From: Ailanthus altissimus
Lineage: Eukaryota; Streptophyta; Magnoliopsida; Sapindales; Simaroubaceae
Direction of reading: 5' to 3'
Assembly (NCBI GenBank): GCA_946807835.1
Contig: OX327683.1
Location: forward strand, 315,001 to 379,000
DNA: 64,000 nucleotides
Shown here: positions 33,370-42,505 of the stretch, piece after piece
How the letters are laid out: each line of letters opens with the position of its first letter
Position numbering within the stretch: position 1 is the first letter of the stretch
Translations under genes and position numbers: made by a program
Notes under the pieces: generated by a model
The model's database searches: none
Seen by the model: the letters and a program-made list of their open reading frames with translations, nothing else
Told to the model about the DNA's origin: nothing

Positions 33370-34134
33370 TGATTAGTTTACGTATTATTCGCCGCATAAG
33401 TCGGGAAAAATATTTTAATCCAAAAGTGTAGCATAAGTAGAGTTAGTTCTTGATCTGGGTGAAGTGTATTTACCATATCCTTGGGGAGTGATCTGAACAA
33501 TTCCGCTGCTGTTTTTGTCACTTCTGATAACATTCTGAATGATTCCATTGGAGTGCAGGAGAGTAACGTCTCTTTCATCGTCATCTAGATAAATGATGGG
33601 AGTCTTAGGACCCCATTTTCAAACGTAATGTCAGTAAGGCTCTCACTGTCATTACTTTGAACTGAATATCAGCTTCGTTTAGCACTGTTGCAGACCTAAT
33701 TATATGTCTGGCATCGCCATGGGATGCTCTAGCTCTAGGTTTAGGTCATCTATTTGTTATGAAAAGAAGATAAGGTCAACTGAGATGGTTTATAATGTGC
33801 CACGCTCCCAGGTTTCATAACCAGGCTTCTTCTGTACACATCCTTTATGTGTAAAAAATAATTATTATTTGATAACGGAGGTGGTATATGCGTCTTCAGA
33901 GAAAAGAATTTGACTATAAGCCTGCAGATACAGGTTAAATCCTGCATATCCAAGTGAAAAATTAAGTAATTATTATTGCTTTAAGCAAGGAATACTTTAA
34001 CTAATATATATAAATATAACTAACTGACCTTAGTACCATCAGTTGCAATTGCTAGCAGCCTCTCAAGAACAAGAAATGGCAGTTGATTTCCAAACAGCAA
34101 CATATGGCATTGATCATTGTCAGCGTATGAAACA
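33370..34134 (-). pseudogene. DUF247 (UPF0481) relic 2
   Basis: On the minus strand, 34038-34134 reads LLFGNQLPFLVLERLLAIA, the core DUF247 signature. About 33620-33710 reads SATVLNEADIQF, then after a frameshift SLTDITFENGVLRLPSF. About 33475-33590 reads DVTLLHSNGIIQNVIRSD and, in another frame, TKTAAELFRSLPKDMV, corresponding to the family's DV.LL...GII.N and VA.LFN.L blocks. The blocks are in family order but in different frames and broken by stops, so this is a pseudogene. It aligns at DNA level with the relic at 16835-17942, for example CTCAAGAAC and AAGAAATGGCA near 17890 and 34060. A hAT MITE lies immediately upstream of it. Confidence 0.75.
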
Positions 34135-34175
34135 ACTATCAAACAAACGGTAAATTTGCTCTAATGACCTAGCAA

Positions 34176-34504
34176 TAGGAGTGGGCAACCCGGGATCGGG
34201 TCGGGTTCGGGACCGACCCGACCGGTCCCAGGTCCCGTTTGGGACAGATAAATCTGTCCTGAACGGGAATTTTGTTCGGGGCGGGCCATGTCCGACCGGG
34301 ACATGGGTAAACGGCGGCAGGCGGCGGCAGCAGCAGCAGGCGGCAGAACGGGTCATTCCCGAACCGAACCGAGTCCCGTCCCAGCTGGACCGGGACTCAC
34401 AGTTTCCGTCCCGGTTCTGTCCTGGCTTCGGGTCCCTTCCCGACCCGATTTGTTTGGGTCGAACGGTCCGGGTCGGGCGGAACGGGGCCATTCACCCACG
34501 CCTA
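34176..34504. mobile_element. GC-rich hAT-type MITE with CCTAGCAA target duplications
   Basis: The ends are TAGGAGTGGG (34176) and, read on the other strand, TAGGCGTGGG (34504), typical hAT-like termini. An exact 8-bp duplication, CCTAGCAA, flanks it (34168-34175 and 34505-34512), the size expected for hAT transposition. The 329-bp body is conspicuously GC-rich with many GGGTCGGG/CCCGACCC motifs, unlike the AT-rich surroundings. Its lack of A/T stop codons produces long spurious frames on both strands (34120-34491 minus, 34181-34522 plus); these are not genes. Confidence 0.92.
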
Positions 34505-34512
34505 CCTAGCAA

Positions 34513-36559
34513 GAATGCTTAATAAATAAATGGTTATGTAACTCATATTCTCTATACAGTTTCATCTAAGAATAATGTATCCATATAGCATGTCTTTTAT
34601 TGCTTTAACAAGCAGATATTTCTCACAGAAGCATTAATAGCTTGAACCAGAATAACACAATCCTTGGATGGCTTGTGCCTTGAAAAAAGAACAAATTGAC
34701 AGAGAGAGATCCCCTTGGAAAGATACGTACAAATAATTAAAGCTCTACAAAATCAACTGCAAGTTGTCTCGTCTAGAGATTAACAAAACCATATGTTCAT
34801 CAAACACACTTGATTCATCAATCACATTCTCTTCTTGTTTCAAGTAGTCTCAATCAAGTTTCCGCCATTGACTAATTGAATTAGTCCTTCATTACTTTTG
34901 CCTTGTGTACTTCCTCAGTTGATCATTAACAAAATCATAAATTCTGAGCACTTACTAAGTAGCTTGAAAAAAATTAAAATAAAAAAATAACCAACTTAAC
35001 AAATTTAAAGAAAAAATAAAAAACTAACAACTATGGTTCCTTCAAATCATTGGAAATTAGTGGCCAATTACTTATTGACTGATAATATTAAATCTTTTCC
35101 TTTTTTATGGAAAAAAAAAGAATACAACATTATACCTTACAATTGGTATGGTTGATTTAAAGAACCTCATTCTCCAAAGCTCTAGTTGCACGCATAAATC
35201 TTTTGCCTTTGCTTTGCTAGGTCCGAAAGGAAGTACTGATATCAATTTTTGTTATAAACAAAAAGAAAGCTTTTCAATAACCATATAAGCAAAAAGATTA
35301 TTAAAACAAACCTCAGATTTTTTGTTTTAATAAAGAGATTAGACAAAGCGAATTTAGTGCAACTGCAAGAAGATTCCCAGCAGCAATATCTGCAAAATTT
35401 ATTCGAACAGTATCAGAAAGCCATTGAAAGATATTTAACATTTTAAATTTCTTTAAGCATGCTTTTGCTAAAATGCTCTGTTTTTAACAATTTTTCAAGT
35501 GCCTTAGAAATTTTTTGTAACAATATTGTTGAACTTGAAAAGGAAGACATCAAACAAATAAACTCACAAAGGTATTATTAGAATGAAAAATGTTATTGCA
35601 AATCTTGTCCTCTTCTCCAGATGGGCATGTTCCTGCTATTTCCTCTCTTGCAAACCACTGAAATAACAAATTTTGATGCGTTTCCAGAAATCAAGTGGCA
35701 TTAATTCCTTGGAAATTATGAAGGATACTTGAAATTATAAAACATTTTGATAGAGTGAGACGATTGTAGCTAATTACCTTCTTCATATTTCATGTATTAA
35801 CATTGTACAGATATTGAAGTGAAACAGTTGATATAAGATAATGATTTCTTCTAAATATGCATGAGATGCTAACAATAAAAAGAAACCTTTTGGCAAGAGT
35901 CACAGCACCATCATTGAAAATTTTGGGGAGCCTACATTTCTCCCTTTTGGACAGAGAGTAACACCTGCTAAATCTTAGAAGCTTGTCAATATCAGCCTGA
36001 AATAAAATGAAGTAGAAATGTATTAATGGAATATGCTTGTCAGTTTTCTTTCAAGAAGCTGAAACAATGTTTAACCAACTTTTAAGTCTTGAAAAGTGCA
36101 CAAATCAATTAAGAAGTAATGTAACTATGAATGAAACATGATAATCACAAACTTTGTACAAGAATAAACAATTTCCAGGATCAATTCTATATCCTCAACA
36201 TCTGAATAAATTAATTAGAAGTCACATATGTTAAACGAACCTTTTACAACAATCTCTTTTTTTTTTCTTTTTCACAACCATAAATTGTCAAGGAGCACAA
36301 AAACTTATTAAACAACAGTTTTTTGAAAAATGGCTAATAATTATAAAAAATTCAAAAACCGATACTATTCATATTCCTCTCAAATAGTTTTCATATAAAA
36401 AAAACTTAACGGTTGAACTAAAATCTTAGAAAAAGAAAATGCTTGGATTTTCTGTCATTAACACATGATATAGACTTAATGTAACCGAAAATAAATTTTT
36501 TCTGGTTTTTATAATGGAAATTAAAATAATAATTAAGCAGAAGTAGGTGAATGGATTAC
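34513..36559 (-). other. region downstream of the NLR gene, with a possible spliced 3' UTR
   Basis: No protein gene is recognised. On the minus strand the NLR stop (36626) is followed by about 66 bp to a good donor (TACAG|GTAATC at 36560). A candidate exon lies at 35887-35996, preceded by TTTATTTCAG and followed by GTTTCT. It reads open (ADIDKLLRFSRCYSLSK and onward) but resembles no known domain. Another acceptor-like site, ATTTCAG, precedes TGGTTTGCAAGAG near 35655. Introns in the 3' UTR are common in RGA-type NLR genes, so these may be untranslated exons; this needs transcripts. Confidence 0.35.
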
Positions 36560-36625
36560 CTGTACATGTAGGTAATGGTAATAGTTGAAGAGAATTCCAT
36601 CCTCTGAAGACTTATTTTCACAACT

Positions 36626-39520
36626 TCAACTAATGCGGACTTTGGGTATGTGGGATATCTTAGCTCTGTCTTTTAGTAGTTTCCGAACAGGACAGTCGAA
36701 AACCTCTAGATTCTGCAGCGACGTCTTCTGAAGAAGTTGATCTGGCAGCGTCTTTAATTTACGGCACTGCCACAATACCAAAGAAGAAAGACGTGGCATG
36801 ATTGTGATATTTCCCTTTTCTGTAATATTCCTATATTCCCATTCTTCCAATTCATACATAAATTCGATGCTGAGAGTTTTCAATTTGGGGAAGGCGATAA
36901 CAAACGAAGAGGAAGAGGAAGAGGAAGATGAGCCATGATGATTGCTTTCTAATATCCCCAGAAATTCATTACCCACTCTTTTCACACTGTCTAATCCACG
37001 TATCAAGAGGTTTTCAAGGGATGGCAATTTTCCCAAAGGAGGCAAATGCTCACAATTAAAGCAGTTCCAGAGATTTAATTCCCTTAATTTGGTTAATGAC
37101 ATCAAACAATTGGGAAAGATAGTGTTGCCAATGTAGTTTTTGAGATCTAATTTCTTTAAACTTACAGGTAGTTCTAAGGCCTTAAGTATTTTTTCGTCCT
37201 CCTCATTCGTCCTCTGCCCCTCTTCCTGCTCATAATCAAAATAATTAGCTTGACCAAAATCAAGACACAGAACAAGGAGGTTTCTCTTTTTCTCAAGTTG
37301 GGATTTCTTAACTTCACCCAAATCTCTCACATAACCCAACCCTTCTATAAGACATTCTTGAAGAAGGTTAAGGTCTTTCAGAGATTCAAGGGTACACATT
37401 TTGCTATCATCCTCACCTCCATCTCCAACCAAAACCAACTTCTTTAATGTCCGAAGACTAGTTAATCTTGCAATCCCTGCTGACATATACTTCAACGATG
37501 TAGTCCATTCATTTAGTAAATACCTCATGTTTATTAACTTTCCAATCCCCTTAGGTAATTCTTCAAGACTATTGCAACTCGTAATATCTAAAGTTTGTAA
37601 ATTATATAACTCACACAATGTCTCAGGTAGTTTCTTAATCTTCAGTGTAGACAGATTCAAATATCTCAAATGTATCAACTTTCCAATCTCTTTTGGAACT
37701 TCTTCAATCAAACTTTTCCATCCTTCATTTATATCTAATACCCTTAAACACGTCAATGCACTAAATAACTGTAAATAGTCAACACCTTCACAATCAATTA
37801 TGAGGCTGCGCAACTTATTGGCCCTATAAACAGAAATAGGAAATGGAATTCCTCTGCTAAGCGTTAACATTGAATGACGAACCTTCTCACCATAAGTTTT
37901 TTCGAATGATTCATCATCATTGTTGACTTCTATGATAACACATTCTTGCTTACATACATATTGGGCAAAATCATGCACTATGTCATGCATCTTGCAACTT
38001 ATAATAACATTACTGTCATCCTCGTCTTTTTTAAATTCTTGAAAAAAAGATCGTGTAGCCAAGATGTCAAAATATGTTTGGCCACTTATCTCCATTTCTT
38101 GGTTTCCTTTTACACTAAGGTAATCTTGTGCCATCCATAATTTAATTAATTTATCTTTATTTATTTGGTGGTCTTTTGGAAAAATAGCACAATATTGAAA
38201 ACAACGTTTTACCATAGAGGGCAAATCATTATAACTCAACAACAAAGGGGCTAAAATATCTTGCTCCAACTCTTCTAATTCCCACATCTCGCTATTTAAG
38301 ACAGTTTGCCACTCTTGTGTGTTTTTAGAGCGCAAAAGACTCCCAATTGTCTTCACAGCTAAAGGTAAGCCCTTACACTTGTCTACAATTAGTCGACCAA
38401 TTTCTTCTAATTTTTCACATTCCTCACCAGACCTACCAAAAAATGCTAGTCGCTTAAACAACGACCAACATTCTTTTTCGGGCAATTCCTTGATAGAGAT
38501 TATATCACGACTGGTTGATCCCATTGTCCGTGCAACTATTTCCTTGCGCGTCGTAATCAAAATCTTACTTCCTTGGCTACCATTCCTTAAACAATTGTAT
38601 AATTTTTCAAATCTATGGTACTTTTCATTCCACACATCATCTAAGACAAGAAAAAATTTCTTTTCAATAATAAGCTCTTCAATATGTTGTGTGAGAGATT
38701 GGAATTCTTGAAGATTTGTGATCGAACCTTCTAGAGCTTCAATAATTGCTCTAGCAATTCTCAACTCGTCAAAAGGATTTGATACGCAGACCCATATTCT
38801 TTTTTCAAAGTTTCTTTTAACCTCGTCATCATTGTAGGCAAGTTGTGCAAGAGTTGTCTTGCCAATACCACCCATCCCAACAAGTGAGATGATGTGGAGG
38901 CCATTTGGTTCTACGCTGCTTGTGCCAACCAACATGCTTATCAAAGCAATCTTCTCCATGACTCGACCACTGATCTGAGACTCGTCAATGGAGGAGATAG
39001 TTCCTACTTGCTTTGGTTCTTCAGTAGTTCCCTTATTCAAATTCACATCTAGATTAAACATGTCTCTTTGTCGGGCTATATCGTTTAATTTCTTATTGAT
39101 ATCTTTTATCTTGAGAGCAATATCTCGACGTAGAAAGACATGTTTGAAACCAAAGTAAGAGGTGGGCAAGCAAGAGCATACCTTCTTCTTCTTCTGATCA
39201 CGAGGAACAACTGCACTCTCATCATCATCATCACCAACTCCCTCGATTTGCAATTTCAGCCTTGCAGTGTTCCACTCATCTAACACATCCTCCATGTCGT
39301 AAGCTGCGTATTTGAGCCGATCCAGCCAAAGTCCCACAGTTTTCTCCTTCACTTGCCTCTGCTCTGCATTGTCCAGCACGGTTTGAATGGCTAGGAGGTT
39401 GCTTTCAAGCTTTGACACTTCTTTTTGGACACCTGCGACTAACTTCACCTGCTGTCTTCCTTCTTCAAAAGCAACTGAAATCAGCTGCTTCATGAGAGCG
39501 GTAACGATCGCATCAGCCAT
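36626..39520 (-). CDS. RGA-type CC-NBS-LRR disease resistance protein (CNL)
   Basis: An uninterrupted 964-codon frame. Residues 1-130 form an Rx-type coiled-coil domain with the EDVID-like motif YDMEDVLDEW (74-83). The NB-ARC carries P-loop GMGGIGKTT (215-223), RNBS-A (238-250), kinase-2 LVLDDVW (291-297), RNBS-B GSKILITTR (317-325), GLPLA (384-388), RNBS-D CFQYCAIFPKDH (440-451) and an intact MHD (511-513). From about 570 to the end are leucine-rich repeats such as LRYLNLSTLKIKKLPE. A nine-serine run (864-872) is encoded by a purine microsatellite near 36905-36930. Length, single coding exon and motifs match functional RGA-like receptors that bind nucleotide and trigger immune responses on effector perception. 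The ATG gives the family's usual MADAIV start. The pathogen recognised cannot be told. Confidence 0.96.
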   Translation of the reverse strand: MADAIVTALMKQLISVAFEEGRQQVKLVAGVQKEVSKLESNLLAIQTVLDNAEQRQVKEKTVGLWLDRLKYAAYDMEDVLDEWNTARLKLQIEGVGDDDDESAVVPRDQKKKKVCSCLPTSYFGFKHVFLRRDIALKIKDINKKLNDIARQRDMFNLDVNLNKGTTEEPKQVGTISSIDESQISGRVMEKIALISMLVGTSSVEPNGLHIISLVGMGGIGKTTLAQLAYNDDEVKRNFEKRIWVCVSNPFDELRIARAIIEALEGSITNLQEFQSLTQHIEELIIEKKFFLVLDDVWNEKYHRFEKLYNCLRNGSQGSKILITTRKEIVARTMGSTSRDIISIKELPEKECWSLFKRLAFFGRSGEECEKLEEIGRLIVDKCKGLPLAVKTIGSLLRSKNTQEWQTVLNSEMWELEELEQDILAPLLLSYNDLPSMVKRCFQYCAIFPKDHQINKDKLIKLWMAQDYLSVKGNQEMEISGQTYFDILATRSFFQEFKKDEDDSNVIISCKMHDIVHDFAQYVCKQECVIIEVNNDDESFEKTYGEKVRHSMLTLSRGIPFPISVYRANKLRSLIIDCEGVDYLQLFSALTCLRVLDINEGWKSLIEEVPKEIGKLIHLRYLNLSTLKIKKLPETLCELYNLQTLDITSCNSLEELPKGIGKLINMRYLLNEWTTSLKYMSAGIARLTSLRTLKKLVLVGDGGEDDSKMCTLESLKDLNLLQECLIEGLGYVRDLGEVKKSQLEKKRNLLVLCLDFGQANYFDYEQEEGQRTNEEDEKILKALELPVSLKKLDLKNYIGNTIFPNCLMSLTKLRELNLWNCFNCEHLPPLGKLPSLENLLIRGLDSVKRVGNEFLGILESNHHGSSSSSSSSSFVIAFPKLKTLSIEFMYELEEWEYRNITEKGNITIMPRLSSLVLWQCRKLKTLPDQLLQKTSLQNLEVFDCPVRKLLKDRAKISHIPKVRIS

Positions 39521-39616
39521 AGAGAAAGATTGGTAAAATATTTGATCAGAAAAGATTGATGAATATGATTTTGAGTTCTTTGATGTGTTTACGCTGCGTA
39601 AATGTTGAAAAGGAGC

Positions 39617-39624
39617 TAATTATA
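39617..39624 (-). promoter_or_regulatory. possible TATA box of the NLR gene
   Basis: Read on the minus strand the site is TATAATTA, about 97 bp upstream of the NLR start codon at 39520, a plausible distance for a short 5' leader. Other A/T-rich candidates exist further upstream, so the assignment is tentative. Confidence 0.35.
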
Positions 39625-39992
39625 CTGCGAAAGAGATGACGGTGTCCCACTTTCGGCCTCCTTTAATTATGGAACCAGAACCAAAAAGAATCATAAACTA
39701 ATCACCTACAGCGAACTTATTTTAATTTTTTAAAAATAAATTTAAACCTTGCCCATCAATTCCATCAAGCTTCGAGAATAGTGGAGACTGAAAAAGCTAT
39801 TAGAATTTTAAAATTTGGAAATAATATCTGGACCTACTGAAAAGCTTTTGACCAAGTAAATTCAAGGATATGCTTTGTTGTTTTTCTACACCATTTTATT
39901 CCGAAAATTACATCTAAAAGATATCTTGAGTTAAACTTTCACACGTGCCGGCCTTAACTAAAAAAAATTCACCTAACTTTTAGTAATTCTAA

Positions 39993-40153
39993 GTATTTTA
40001 AATTATATTTTAAAATTTTATTTAAAATTATGATATATTAAATAATTATTAAATAATAAAATAATATAAAATTAAAATTAAAATTATTTATTATATTTAA
40101 TAATTATTTGATATATCATATTTTAAATATAATTTAAAATATAATTTAAGATA
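39993..40153. repeat. AT-rich long inverted repeat, MITE-like
   Basis: The left arm (from AAGTATTTTAAATTATATTT near 39993) pairs with the right arm, whose reverse complement starts near 40153 with CGTATCTTAAATTATATTT. Both arms continue through ATGATATATYAAATAATTAT. The arms are about 65 bp with few mismatches around a short A/T spacer. It lies about 480 bp upstream of the NLR gene. A similar but weaker structure occurs near 23565-23720. No target duplication is resolved. Confidence 0.55.
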
Positions 40154-40159
40154 CGTATA

Positions 40160-41156
40160 TATTATTATTTTTTAAAGATATGATTATACTTATTTAAGAT
40201 AAATTTTTTTATTTAATTTTTTTTCTTATAATTTTCCTAATCCTCTCTCCTTTAAATTTCTTATTAAAGTGGTATTGTAATAAATCAAATTGTAAGAACA
40301 ATCGGTCCTTTTCATGTATTGGTAAACTTATTTTTTTATTTTTTTTATTTTGTTCTTGAAATTTCTCTTTCTTTTATATTTATCTTTCAAGACAAACTAT
40401 ATAATAAAAAATGGGTCTCAAACAAATTAATAATGTTATTATATCAAATACACTTAAAAGAAATTCAAAATAAAAAGAGATGATAAGAATTTCAGTGCTA
40501 TTTATATTTTAGATTATGAGAGTTTCTAATAGTTTAATTAATTATGGTCCGAGTTTAATAAAAGTATATAGGAAAGTGTTGAAAATTGAGAGAAAATTAT
40601 ATAAATTATCAATCAATTGCCTGGTGCTGCGTTTTGGTGAGTAATGTGGGTGACCTGTCCTACCTAATCCGAATTTTTCGGTGCCCTTGAGTAGATGGCA
40701 TGCATAACTTCGTGTAACACCCGGAGCCCTTTTCTTTAGATACGTGGGGCCGTGGCATGATTAAACAAAGGTAAAAATAATGGTGGGGCATAAGAGTGGT
40801 AATATTTAAAAGTGGGTGACAAAAAAAAAAGTCTTGTAGGGAATATATGGAACCAAGATAAAATTTGGCAATTTAGAATTAATTGAATTTATTATTATTT
40901 TTTATAAAAATATTAAAACTATTATAATCATGATCCATTTTTATACTAACAATAATTTTAAATCATTAGATATATACTCTTCTTTTAATTCAATTTACTA
41001 TAAGATCAATTAAGTTTCTCAATTAGAATAATACAAAAATTTTGTTTGAGTGAGACAAAATCAAATTTTTACTTTATATGAGTGAGTTATTTTATTAGAT
41101 AACATCAAATTCTTTTCGAATATAAGTTTAGTGTTGATTTTTAAAATATATAATAT
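40160..41156. other. intergenic region between the NLR promoter and the transposon nest
   Basis: No gene or RNA is recognised. The sequence is AT-rich apart from a slightly GC-richer patch near 40615-40800 that contains no long reading frame. Confidence 0.5.
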
Positions 41157-42200
41157 TATTAGAATTTATGTTTATGTGTCATCTTAATTTTGTATGAATA
41201 TTATAATTTTATATTTGTGTAATAAATAAATATTTTATTAAATCGCTAATTACTTTATTAAGATAAGATGCTTGCAACATTTCAAATATTTTATAGATTT
41301 AAAGAAGTTCTAATCAGGTTTAAGGTGTTAGTATATTGTCTAAAATGAGACAATGACCTGAAAATATACTTGCAATGATATAATTGCAAGTATTGCTAAG
41401 AAATGTTATTGTATAAGTATATTCTCGAAATATATTTTCTTGATCTATTTTCACTGACACAGGATCTATCGAGTGGAACTGATTAATATAGATTAGTGTA
41501 TATCTATATCTAGATTACCCAGATAGTTAAACTTAACAGACGATGATCTTATTCGAAGCTCGTATAGATATATAGGTATCCAGTGAAAACTAGATACTGA
41601 ACAACACTCAATGAAGACCTCTAATAGATATCCCATAAATTCGTTAGTGGAGGGTCTTCTTGAGTTGAGCAGTATTCGTGGTTCTTTGACCTGAGCACCA
41701 CGGTGGGTTGTGAGTGATCCACTATACTTAAGTTCCACACATGTCAGAGATTTTTCATGGTCTGACCGTTGCATGTCATTGGGTATGGTCTGATGCTTAT
41801 GAAGTTTAGTGTGTGTAAACATAAGATCCATCAGCTCATATAGGTGAGTTATATATCCAGATGCTCTAAGGTTGTGTTCTAGGAAGTCTTATGGCTATAA
41901 GCATTAAACTCAGGAAAGAGTTTCTCGTGGTATAAACAATATCACAAAGAAGTTTACGGATATTGTTTATCGAAATACGAATTAAAGAGATAAGTTTATG
42001 GTTAAGCAATAAGAGATTTGATAGTGTTGATTCATGTCTCTACTCTTCTAGGATATCAATTATGGAGGAATTATATGAATATGGATTAATCTCAACTTGT
42101 ATGGTTCAACTCTCCATTTTGTATTATCCATAACGTGTGTGTGGGGGACATTTGGACTTACAAAAATTTTATGTGAGATAAAATGGGTATAAACCTAGCA
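41157..42200 (+). repeat. 5' LTR (decayed) of the nested Ty1/copia element
   Basis: The block aligns in direct orientation with the LTR at 1524-3816. Shared stretches include the start (TATTAGAATTTATG for TGTTGGGATTTGTG), AGACAATGACCTGA, CTAAGAAATGT, ATATAGATTAGTGTATRTCT, CACATGTCAGA and CATGGTCTGACCG. The similarity fades near 42200, so part of the 3' end is missing or too diverged. It precedes a copia gag-like region in the same direction, as expected for the 5' LTR. The minus ORF at 41493-41831 is a shadow. Confidence 0.75.
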
Positions 42201-42505
42201 AGTTTGTTGAATTTTGTATTATCCAAGAGTTGTTTACCTTTTAGATTTTACAATGATCAATATTGCTAAAGTGCGAGGCTGAAGTAAAATGCCAATGAGG
42301 TTTACTTTTTACTATATAATTTAAAGAGTTTAAATTGTCGTTTTCTTTTTTTATTTGATAGATTTAGGGGATTATGTAAATCAGTGAGAAAGTGTTTTAG
42401 ATTTAAAAATATATAATTTGATTATATTCTTAATCTAAAATAAATATTAGCAATTGGAATATTTATTTTCCACTAACATCACTTATTTTATCTTGTGAAT
42501 ATATA

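Noticed and set aside
34120..34522. Long overlapping ORFs on both strands (up to 124 codons)
   Set aside because: They lie within the GC-rich hAT MITE defined by its ends and 8-bp duplication; the peptides are Arg/Pro/Gly repeats from GGGTCGGG motifs.
37401..38711. Plus-strand ORFs of 125 and 130 codons
   Set aside because: Antisense shadows of the NLR coding exon, without domain or splice evidence.
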